A stretch of DNA of 64,000 bases from Thinopyrum elongatum (taxonomy: Eukaryota > Streptophyta > Magnoliopsida > Poales > Poaceae). Location of the stretch: positions 75,334,488 to 75,398,487 of the forward strand of contig CM022297.1 in NCBI GenBank assembly GCA_011799875.1, written 5' to 3'. A model generated the notes under the pieces. That model did no database searches and was not told the DNA's origin. It was given only the letters and a program-made list of their open reading frames with translations. Numbering within the stretch: the first letter of the stretch is position 1; each line of letters starts with the position of its first letter. Shown here piece by piece: positions 11,674-20,852 of this stretch. The translations under genes and the position numbers were made by a program.

Positions 11674-12204
11674 GTTCAGCAGAAATAAGCGACAATGATA
11701 AGTTTAAAAAGAAATTTTCATCGGTTATCTGGACAAAAATCGACAAGGTTTAATACTAGTTTTTTTTAACCACCAATCATCTTTGGCTAAAAGGTCTATA
11801 CTTAACAACATAAGCATCAATTTAGACAATAACCAAATGGCCATGTGTTGTAATGCATTAAGAAGCATATTACTTTTGCATGTTGACCTGCACACGCCAT
11901 ACTTGTCTCTATTGTGTATCAAACTGAGCTTTACCTCAACGCGCGCATTGTAGTAGACATAAAATTAGTTCAGCATGACTATAATATCATACTTTTTCCA
12001 CTACACATGACTATAAAGAAACATGATATTGTAGTGGAAAATATACATAACTAGACAAACATAGCGTTTTATTCTGGTTTCTTATAAGCTTTCTTACAGC
12101 AAAATAAATTGCAACACATGAGATGGCATGAAGATGCAGAGGTGACTCAGTCGGAGGGTGGAGTATAGCTATCGATGCATGCTAGATAGCGAGAGCGGCT
12201 ATTC
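11674..12204. other. non-coding spacer
   Basis: No coding signal or recognised repeat. A short inverted pair around ATATCAT occurs near 11985-12030. Confidence 0.45.
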
Positions 12205-12205
12205 T

Positions 12206-12572
12206 GCACCTAGACTCATTTGCACTCGGGCATAAACATTATATTTATAAAAAAACAATTCAAAAAATATGAAATTTCTAGGCATCCAAGATGCTCATGT
12301 GCGCAAGATGCATGCAAAATTCATGGTGTTTGGACATCTGAGGAGCTCGTGTAAAAAAAATCAAATTTCATGGTCCGACAAACTTTGAAAAAGAACACTA
12401 TTCATAACCAATTTTTTTTTTGCACGAGCTCCTTAGATGTCCAAACAATCTAAACTTTGCACGCACCTGGCGTATATGAGTATCCTGGATGCCTAAATAA
12501 TTCAGATTATTTTGAATTGTTTACTATTTTTTGAATTTACTGTTCACCGAGTGTAGATGAGCCTAGGCACCG
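12206..12572. mobile_element. long-palindrome foldback MITE
   Basis: The left half (CCTAGACTCAT, then GGCATCCAAGATGCTCATGT, then GGACATCTGAGGAGCTCGTG) is repeated inverted on the right (GAGCTCCTTAGATGTCC, then CCTGGATGCCTAAATAATTC, then GATGAGCCTAGGCAC). The two arms of about 160 bp meet near 12380. This is a near full-length hairpin, as in foldback or Mutator-type MITEs. A target duplication was not evident, so the exact ends are approximate. Confidence 0.75.
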
Positions 12573-13873
12573 TTTTGAATTATCGTCTGGATAGCAGACT
12601 ATAGATACATTGATGTACTGCCTATATGTTATGATGACATTTACCATAAATATTGCAATTGTGTACACACACACACATGTTTATATTTAGGGAAAATTCG
12701 GTCGGTGGCACTATCCAGAGCCGATATTCGTTGGTTGCCACAAGGTTTTCGTGAGTTGTTGTTGTGCCACGAACACTTGCGAAGAAATTTGTCACAATCC
12801 ATTTTGTGCCATCTCCATGACTTGCCATTAGGTGAGCCCTCGTTGTCGTCTCCTTTGACCTGTTTCCTTCTTTGTCGTAACCACCTCTTTGTCATCTCAT
12901 CAGTAATGGAGAGGAGATTCATTTGACCCTTTGGGATATATCACTTTGCCCTGTCATCAACAACATAGATGAGACTCATTTGACCCTTTAGACCCGAGTG
13001 TGTCAAAGGAAAACAACATGATTCATAGAAAGAATAACTAGCCCACTTCATTGTATCTGGTACGCCACAACCGTCCAATCCATTGTGATGCATATTGCCG
13101 GTCCTTAACCTCCTTCCCTAGCCTCCTCCTGCAATTGAACAAGTCGAGCAGGGAGGGATTTACAAGCTTGCGATGTGAGGCTCATGTTGCCGATGTGGAC
13201 ATGGATGCATCAAGATATGAGTGCCACCTTTTGTGAGGCTTGTGTTGAGGTTCATGCCAGAGATGCGTGACCAGAGTGTTTGCTGGGTTTCAAAGAGGGT
13301 CATGCGAGGAGTACATTTGTGGGGCGGAATTATGTGGAGGAAATGTCAATGGAGTGGTGCATGCTTCCGCACCACCAAGGTTACCTGTGAGATTATCAAG
13401 TGGGCGATGACCCAATGCAAAGTTGAAATTTCCTCATTGAGGAGAATCTGTGCGCCAATGAGTAACTAGTGCCATGAATTCTAGTTTCTAAATTTCATGT
13501 TGCCTCTCACCCCGTCTGCTACAACCTTTATGTGTGAAGATTGGATCATTGGGGGGGGGGGGGGGGGTGGGGGTCAAAGAGGGGTCAAAGAAGAGTAGAA
13601 TCAATTGAATCTAGTCTCAACCTGTAATAACTAGGATGCTTGTTGTCTAAATTTCATGGTGGTGATGTTGAGTTTTCACTTATTTTACTTTTAGTTTGTG
13701 ATTGATCTGTCTTATTAGTTTGTTTATAACTTATGGGAAAAAGTAGAAGTTCAGGGAAGGCAACAAATAGTCGATGTCATCAACAACGGAGCGGAGACTC
13801 GTTTGACCAACTTTAGCCTCTTTGGGCCCACCAATTAAGGGGTGTCATAAAAAATGGGATCAATAGGAACAAC
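12573..13873. other. low-coding spacer with dispersed direct repeats
   Basis: A related motif of about 35 bp (ATCAACAACRNAGNNGAGAC followed by TTTGACC) occurs at about 12899, 12956 and 13777. A frame near 13225-13400 reads CEACVEVHARDA and GRNYVEEMSMEWCM with a stop between them, possibly gene debris. A 17-G run lies at 13551-13567. Nothing intact was recognised. Confidence 0.4.
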
Positions 13874-14324
13874 TGTCGGTGTCAAAACCGGCGGATCTCG
13901 GGTAGGGGGTCCCGAACTGTGGACCTTGGATCGATGGGGAACAGTAGACATGGGACACAATGTTTACCCAGGTTCGGGCCCTCTCTAAGAGGTAAAACCC
14001 TACGTCCTGCTTGATTATATTGCTTGTGTATGAGGGGGTTACAGAGTAGATCTACCACGAGATTAGACGAACTAAACCCTAACTAGTAGGATGGCAATTG
14101 TTCCTCTAGCCTCTACGGACTAAGCCCCTGGTTTATATAGACACCAGGGGTGCTAGGGTTTACAGATAGCCGGTTACATCAAGGAAACTCCGGATCTTTC
14201 ATCTTGAATTGGGGTGCACACCAAGGCACAAAAGGTCTTCGGTCCGAACATGGTGCGGCCCAACAGTCCGGCCCATGTGAGATGAGCCGGTGCCCCGAGG
14301 ACCCCCTAGTCCAGGACTCCCTCA
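13874..14324 (-). repeat. 3' LTR of the Fatima-like element
   Basis: The 451-bp LTR starts TGTCGGTGTCAAAACCGG and ends GGACTCCCTCA. On the minus strand it opens TGAGGGAGTCCTGGACTAGG and contains a TATA box in GGTGTCTATATAAACC. A purine-rich PPT lies immediately inside at 14325-14336 (minus strand, GGGGGCTAC next to the LTR). Confidence 0.85.
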
Positions 14325-14918
14325 GTAGCCCCCGAACTAGCCTTCAACGCCGTCTTTATATTACTTCCGTGACCGCATACTCTGGCTTGCAGGCGAGTTC
14401 CCGTTCTCCTTGAGTGTTCGGAATAATCCTTCCCCTGTTTAAGCCTTTGATCAGTACTTGATTCAATTCGGCCATACGCCAGGCTGTGTCCGGATTTCAA
14501 ACTATCCATTTTACTTAGCCTAGAATGCCAGCCGTTTGAGTGTGAACAGTATCCTCAACTGACAACTTTCGACGAAGGGTCGCGTCCAATCGCACCATTA
14601 CGAGGGCTCGATGCGTGGCTCGAGGCACCCCCTTCATTGACACGTCTCATCTAGGCAGAGAACGTGTTCCGTTTTTAAGGGATTTGATCAATGATCCCTT
14701 TGCATCTATCCGCGCGTGATGCTTTGGATATATCGGAAAGTGGTGAGGCCAACGGCGCGTTTAAAGGACTCATGGTATCTTGGCTGATTATAAAAAGGAA
14801 ACAACCACAGTTGTCCCCGTACGCCCTTCTTCTTCCCTTCGCCGCACCTCTCCTGATCCACAGAGCTCAAGCGCCCCATCTCAACCTTTCTCCAAAGTTC
14901 CATTCCCCGTACCAGGCG

Positions 14919-17716
14919 ATGGCGGGATCCGGCGCGGGGGGCAAATGGGAGGCCTCAACCATCACCAACAAGGATATCGAGGACTTGAAGCGCGTTGGCT
15001 ATCTTCCAGCCGTCGTTGCTCACCGGGCCCCAGAAGCAGGCTAGGTCATTCCCAGACCACAGCCTGGCGAGAGGGTGGTGTTCGTCCTCCACTTCATCAG
15101 GGGGCTAGGCTTTCCACTCCACCCCTTCGTTCAAGGGCTGATGTACTTTTATGGGCTAGATTTTCACAATCTAGCCCCGAACTCCGTCCTCCACCTTTCA
15201 TCTTTCATCATTATTTGCGAGGCTTTCCTCCGGGTCCATCCGCACTTTGGTTTATGGCTGAAGGTATTCAATGTGAAGCCGAAGATCGTAGATGGCCAAC
15301 AAGCGGATTGCGGGGGAGCCATGGTTAGCAAGCTCACTCGCGTAGAGTGGCCGGTGGGTACGTTTATAGACACCGTCAAGGTCTAGCAGAGAGAGTGGTT
15401 TTATATCATAGAACCACACGATGCAGCCTGGGCGGCGGCCCCGGAGTTTAGATCCGGACCACCCATGAGGCTGATGTCGTGGACCAAGAAGAGCCCCAAC
15501 TGGGGGCCCTCCGGAGAAGTGGAAATGCTGCAGAAACACATCCTTAGCGTGAAAAAGGCTGGTGTCAAACTAACCAGCGTAATCCAGGTGATGCTCAATT
15601 GCCGCCTCCTCCCTTGCTAGCAGCGGGACACCCCGATGTGGGAATACAAGTCCGAAGACCCCACCACCGTGCGTCACTTCCTCGACACTACTTATGACAA
15701 GCTATGGAGGGCGTTACTCAAACCCCAAGAAGAGGACTGGCCAGCAGAGGACGAGGAGGACGCTGGCCTTGACGCTGAACACCCTCCCAAAAAGGTAACA
15801 AGGCTTTCATCCGCTCCAAAGCCGGACATTCTCATTATAGTAGATTGACTCTTCGCTCTCCTATTCACACAGGGTTGGCTCAAGAAGGCCGAGAAGATGA
15901 ATAGTCTAGCCCCACTACCCGAAGACTCTGGGTTAGCTCAGCTGGAAGAAATGCTGGCCGCGGCGCCCTATAAGGCGCCAGAGAAAAAGGAGAAAAAGAA
16001 AAGGAAGAACCCCGCGAGGGAGGCCCGGGACGGCCTCCGCTCGCAAATCCCTTCGGACGTTAAGTCCGGGGACACCCACGCCCCCTCCATGCATGAGGGG
16101 GAATAGGACAAAGAGGGGGAAGAGGAGAATGGCTCCCCCCGCACTAAGAAAAGAGCGGCCTCCGCCGAGGCCGAAGAAGGGCATCCTCCGAAGAGGGGGA
16201 AGCTGGTCATACCCGATGACAGTTCAGACCCCGATAAGGAGTCCGTAGCCTCCAAGAAGGTCCCGCATAAGGTTCGTAGAGTCAAGCCCTGCGCAGAAAG
16301 GTGAGAATCTGAACATTGTTTGGGCACTGGTTTTTCTAATCCAACTCTAACTGCATGTGCACACTTATGCTGTAGCCCGCCGCACGACCTCCCTACCGAC
16401 GAGATATCGGAAGGTGCCTCTCCGCCAGCCGATCTGGCACAGAGCAAGGGCAACTCACATTCTGCGCCTGCTCCGGTCATCGGAGAGACCGAGGAGGTGC
16501 TATCCCAGAGGGCCCCTCCCGTGACGAACACGGGGGGTGATGTCAACGTTGGCATGGTTGAAGCTGGCACTTCGGCCGCCGAAGGACAGGAGAAGGGGCT
16601 CGGGCAAACCGAGCCTTCCCAGAAGGTGATCCCGGATCCTCCAAGGCCTTCTGAAGCATCACAACCACCCTTCAATAAAGGGGGAGCCGAAGCTCCGCCA
16701 CCGGTGCCGAGCACCGGGGTCCGGGTCACGACGGAGTGGCCAGACCTGATGGAGCAGGCCGTGAATGGCTCCTCCATAGTAGCCGAGCATCGCGCCCTGA
16801 TGGGCATGGCTTTACAAAACGTTCGGTCCGTTAACAGCGGATTGAAACAAGCCTTTGACAACCTCCTGACAGGCTTTGAGGTAAGCGAAGTAATGTTCTT
16901 TCCTTCATAAAAGTATATTTTATAGTGAGGATATTAACGTTCCTTATGTATAGCAGCCCCCGAGACTCTGGCAGGTTTTGATAAGAAACCTGGTTGAGGA
17001 TCCAGATCGCCCAAATGATAGGCTAATCGAGGTGCTTGTGAATGCAGGCTTCAGCGTTAGCAGTGGTAGGCAATGCCGCCGAACTCACTGAGATGAATCG
17101 GAAGCTTTAAGCATTCCGATGAAGAGCTTCACCTCGTCAATAAACGGTTGGACGAAGCACAAGGTTAGTATGAGTGAAATGCGGTTAATTGGGATTCTTT
17201 GTCGAACAAGTTGTCCGAAATTATCCTAAGCAGGAGACTATCATGCAGCCGCCGCCGCGGAGGTTGAAAGCCTCAGGGCCGAGCTGCTGCGGGCCAGAAA
17301 GGAAGCGGCCGATCAGAAGGCGACGGCCGAACAAGCGGCTGCCAATCTTGCGTTGGTGAAAACCAAACACGAGAAGCTTGAGACCAGGGTGGCCGAAGTG
17401 CAACAAGAGCTCAAGGATGCCGTCACGAAATGTGAGGACCTTGATAAAAAGAACAAGGAGCACGCCACCGCGGTGGCGAACATGAAGACGGAGATCCAAG
17501 AAGCGCGGTCGGAGACACGGAACGCTCGGGAGGAACTCTGGCAAGTGAAGCAAATTGCCAATGGTAAGCAGTACTTACTGCAGAGTGTATTTGGCGGCTA
17601 AAGATTCAAATTCCTCACCCGGGTTTGGCGTTCCGCAGGCGCCATTGCGGATCTCCTGAAGAGTGTGGCTGATGCCACTAGGTACTATGCTGCCTGAGAA
17701 GGTGACGCTGAGCTAA
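14919..17716 (+). pseudogene. Transposase_28 'putative gypsy type transposon' protein, N-terminal part
   Basis: A spliced ORF found in many wheat gypsy elements, antisense to gag-pol; its function is unknown. It starts at ATG 14919 (AGSGAGGKWEASTITNKDIE). It carries the typical FVLHFIRGLGFPLHPFVQGL and LHLSSFIIICEAFLRVHPHF segments, then KSEDPTTVRHFLDTTYDKLW. Likely introns begin after HPPKK (near 15797), after CAER (near 16301) and after LTGFE (near 16879). An Ala/Glu/Lys-rich coiled coil follows (17231-17562). In-frame TAG codons at 15042, 15384, 15618 and 16104 disable it. The CACTA transposon interrupts it at 17717, and the C-terminal portion reappears at 33787-34195. Recognition of the family is confident; the intron positions are inferred. 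Confidence 0.8.
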
Positions 17717-17749
17717 CACTACTGCAGGATGGTCCAAACGCGACAGTCC

Positions 17750-18130
17750 AATCAGAGACCCTTCGACGAAACTGTGTGCGATGCATCAATCACAAACGGT
17801 GATGTAATAAAACCGTCAAAAAAAATGCAAAACGTTTGCGATGGCGGTGACATCAAACACGGTTCATATTGGAGTTGCGTGTGCGATTCGTGGCAAACGG
17901 TTAATCCAGAAGAACTGTTTGCGATGAGGCAGAACAACAGAAACGGGTAGCCAGATGAGGGTGTGTGCGATATACGGCATACAGTTCACTAGGATGAACT
18001 GTGTGTGATTAGGCAACAAATAGAAATGGTTCAACTGAACAAGATGTGTGTGATACGCGGCAAACAGGTCTGTAATCAGAAAATGTGTGCGAAGATCAAT
18101 AATAACACAGACGATTGCTGCTAATAAGCC
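17750..18130. repeat. left subterminal repeats of the CACTA
   Basis: Degenerate direct and inverted copies of CTGTGTGCGAT, AACGGTT and CACAAACGGT recur every 40-60 bp. This is the arrangement bound by TNPA-like proteins in other CACTA elements. Function here is inferred from position. Confidence 0.7.
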
Positions 18131-18158
18131 GTGTGATTTGCTCTGTCTACAGAAGAAT

Positions 18159-18170
18159 AACACACACACC

Positions 18171-18201
<31 letters not shown>
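18159..18201. repeat. (CA)n/(TA)n microsatellite
   Basis: A CA dinucleotide run with one CC interruption, followed by a short TA run. Confidence 0.9.
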
Positions 18202-18202
<1 letters not shown>

Positions 18203-18312
18203 ACTGAAATAAACATTCAATTACATAAGTGACTATACAGATCATTCGCACACACCTCAATAAACAATTGTATGCATTCTAAACTAGGAGAAACGATTGT
18301 CTAGTCATCTAC

Positions 18313-19044
18313 TTATTGTGACGCTCCCGCCACTGCTCTGTGGCTCGATCCCTCGTCTGGGGCAGGAAGAAGACACTCCCTCATGTCAACGATCCGCATG
18401 TACATCTCGTAGCTTGTGTACACGTCCTTGGCCGCGTACTTGACGTGTTGTTCATCCAGTCTCTCATGCCAGACACTGTGCCAGGCGTTCTTGTCCTTCT
18501 TGCTCTCATCCTTCATCTTCATGTAGTAGGGGTCGACGATGGCTGAGGCGAGGTCAACCAGGGAGTTCTGTTTGTTGTTGTCGCTGCCCCAAACCTTGTA
18601 GTGGTCCTGGATGTTGACAAGATTCTGGCATTTCAAGCCAGAAACCTTGAGCGCTTTTAGATCGTTGGTGGTGTCCACTGTAGCGAAACTGTAGTCGGAG
18701 CTGTTGATAAACCTGGAGAAACGCTCGCAAGGCCTTGTGGCCAGGTGGTAGTGGTAGACGAGGACGTCATGTCGCACGCACAACTGGGCGGCAGCAACCT
18801 TCTGATTGTGCCCGGCATGACCGATGGTGTACTCGAGGTCAAAGCCGACCACTTGGTACTTGTCCTCGGCAAGCAACTACTCCATAGTTTGGATGGAGCT
18901 CTCCACCGAGACCGGCTCGTTCATGTACACCACCGAGAGGGCCTTCCCCCTCACGTGGGTGTCCACTACATGATGCATGGTGAACTGCCCGCCGTTGTCG
19001 TCGTCGGCCACTGGGAGCGCCATTGGAGCCACGGGGAGTGCCAT
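18313..19044 (-). pseudogene. DEDDy 3'-5' exonuclease-like protein (WRN-exonuclease type), one internal stop
   Basis: The frame runs from ATG 19044 to a stop at 18313, 244 codons, without introns. After about 56 residues (VVYMNEPVSVE) comes the exonuclease domain. Motif I is VVGFDLEYT with D and E at about residues 69 and 71. Motif II is TNDLKAL with D at about 128. Motif III is YAAKDVYTSYEMY with Y and D at about 203 and 207. All four metal-binding acids and the motif III tyrosine of the DEDDy class are present. Such proteins remove nucleotides from 3' ends of DNA or RNA. An in-frame TAG at 18877-18879, just before the domain, separates the leader; translation from a downstream start would still keep all catalytic motifs. 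It sits just inside the left subterminal repeats and points toward the left end. The catalytic spacing is visible; activity and function in the transposon are unknown. Confidence 0.8.
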
Positions 19045-19249
19045 TGGAACCGCTGGATGTCCTCTCTATATGTGTCGTCGTGGGTGTGCTTATTGTGTCA
19101 TGTGGCGCGAGAGATGAAGGTAAATGGCCGCAGGAATAAATGGGAGCCGGGCGGCCTGGATTCTCAGCGCGTCCGCATGGCAGTTTTTGCAGAGGGTAAC
19201 TGCATCGTGGCGCCGCGCCCGGCGCAACCGCATGCACATGAACGTGCGT

Positions 19250-19375
19250 GATCGTGCGCCGGCCCCAAACACTGGCAGCGCGCATGGAGGGACGAGGGCA
19301 GAGCGCCCGGAGGGACGCGAGAGCAGAGCGCGCACGGTGGGACGCGAGCAGAGCGCGCCAAGCAACCACACGCAT
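19250..19375. repeat. GC-rich short tandem repeats
   Basis: About three copies of a 22-27-bp unit GGGACGCGAG-CAGAGCGC, just downstream of the exonuclease ORF start in the CACTA. Overlapping open frames on both strands result from base composition. Confidence 0.6.
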
Positions 19376-20007
19376 AGAGCAGTTGAACACGCAGGAAATG
19401 GTCGTCTACAAGCCGGCCGACAGTTGCGTCGCTGCGTAGAGAGCGGCCGTGTGCTACTACCGCCGTCTTGGTCTATTAGTCCCCTTTATATTCTGTGCCA
19501 TATTTTGACCTTAAATTTAACCAACAAAATGTTAATGCATGTTACAAAAAATATATAATTGGAAACTATGTTCAAATACGAATCCAACGATATAATCTCT
19601 GGCGACATGCATTCGTATTTTATTAGTTAAATCTATAGTCAAAATTTGGCACAAAAATAAATAGACAACTTATAAACCAGGACATGGGTAGTAGGTAATT
19701 TAATCGCAAACGTTTTTATTTTATTAACCATGTGTGTACGTGTCCTTTCGTCCTCCTCTCGCACGTCTTGTCACCCCGCTACCGCAGACGGCTTAGAGCA
19801 CAAGTTTGAGCAGCGCGCGGGGGCATTCTTTTGGCCAAACGGTGGTGAGCCTGTTCCCGCGCAAGCTTCCCGCTCGAGTCGGTGAAATCCCCCAAAATCC
19901 CAATGCTTACCGGCCTGCTATACAAACCCTCACGGTCGGCGAGTCCTGCGTCGCATTTTCCCCTCCCTCCCTGTAGCTTATCTCGTCTACTTCTCCCACA
20001 ATCGCCA
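19376..20007. other. CACTA interior, non-coding
   Basis: Sequence between the GC-rich repeats and the MAPVRRRR ORF. It is AT-rich at 19500-19730 and then GC-rich towards the presumed 5' leader of the next ORF. No feature recognised. Confidence 0.5.
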
Positions 20008-20598
20008 ATGGCACCGGTCCGTCGTCGTCGGTCAGCCACTCCGCCGTCATCAGAGGACAGCTCCAGCTGGGAGGCTACACCGCGGCGGCGGCGGCGCAGT
20101 CCCCGGCGTAGTGTAGTGCGCGTGGCGTCCCTGTTAGGTGTGCGCGAAACACCCACCACACGCTCCGCCACCGCTGCCCGTCGGCAGCTGTTGCCGGCTG
20201 CTGTTGCCGCCACCCCACCGTCTGCCGCCATGGCCGCCACACCACCGTCGAAAGCCAGGGCCATCGCCCGCTTCGCCGCCACAGCCCGAAGGCGGGAGGT
20301 GGCCGTCGTGGCCGCCACCCCACTGCCGGCTACCGTGGCCGTCACCCGCTCCGCCGCCGCGGCCCGAAGGTGGGAGGTGGTGGTCATGGCCGCCACCCCA
20401 TCGTCAGCCGCCGTGGCCGCCAGCCCACCGTCGACCGCCGGGGTCATCACCCGCTCCGCCACCGCCGCCCGAAGGCGGGAGGCGGAGGTGGAGGCCCGCA
20501 CGTGCGTCAGCGACCTTGCACGCCCGAAGGCAGGAGAACCACCACTTCGAGAGGGGTCGTCTGGAGCGGCAGAGGGCGTTCGAGGTGAGCGTCGCTGA
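20008..20598 (+). CDS. Arg/Ala/Pro-rich low-complexity ORF in the CACTA
   Basis: A frame begins at ATG 20008 with APVRRRRSATPPSSEDSSSW and continues as Ala/Thr/Pro repeats to a stop at 20598. The repeat block at about 20206-20500 has units of roughly 78-105 bp built around GCCGCCACCCCA and CCCGAAGGCGGGAGG. It is open in more than one frame. A second frame through the same DNA ends at 20674 with a Ser-rich tail (LQLSSSSVGSSSSA), so the true C-terminus is unclear and a frameshift is possible. The basic Arg-rich N-terminus might bind nucleic acid, but no known domain is recognised. It may be an authentic transposon gene, a captured leader, or an open frame caused by GC-rich repeats. Confidence 0.35.
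   Translation: MAPVRRRRSATPPSSEDSSSWEATPRRRRRSPRRSVVRVASLLGVRETPTTRSATAARRQLLPAAVAATPPSAAMAATPPSKARAIARFAATARRREVAVVAATPLPATVAVTRSAAAARRWEVVVMAATPSSAAVAASPPSTAGVITRSATAARRREAEVEARTCVSDLARPKAGEPPLREGSSGAAEGVRGERR
20206..20500. repeat. GC-rich minisatellite within the MAPVRRRR ORF
   Basis: GCCGCCACCCCA-type starts occur at 20206, 20233, 20311 and 20389, and CCCGAAGG at 20284, 20363 and 20468, giving units of about 78-105 bp. Confidence 0.7.
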
Positions 20599-20852
20599 AG
20601 GTGCAGCAGTGGCAGGCACCATATTGCAGTTGTCCAGCTCGTCGGTAGGCTCCTCCTCCTCTGCCTCTTACTGAGCGCGCTCGGCAGAGGAGAGGCTGTC
20701 GGAAGTAGTACAGAGCCCCTCCGTAGTAGTAGTATTTAGGGGCTATTTTGTTCAGTTCATCTGACTATAGATGTGGTGAAACTGTACAATGTACTTAAAA
20801 TTAGCTAGTATATATAGTCGAACTAGCTATTTCAGTACGTGGTTGGCAACAA

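Noticed and set aside
15968..16861. 297-codon minus-strand ORF
   Set aside because: It is antisense to the spliced Transposase_28 exons, whose plus-strand frames match a known family. The Ser/Pro-rich antisense product is a shadow.
18745..19558. Plus-strand ORFs of 144-168 codons
   Set aside because: Antisense to the exonuclease-like ORF or across GC-rich repeats; no recognisable protein features.
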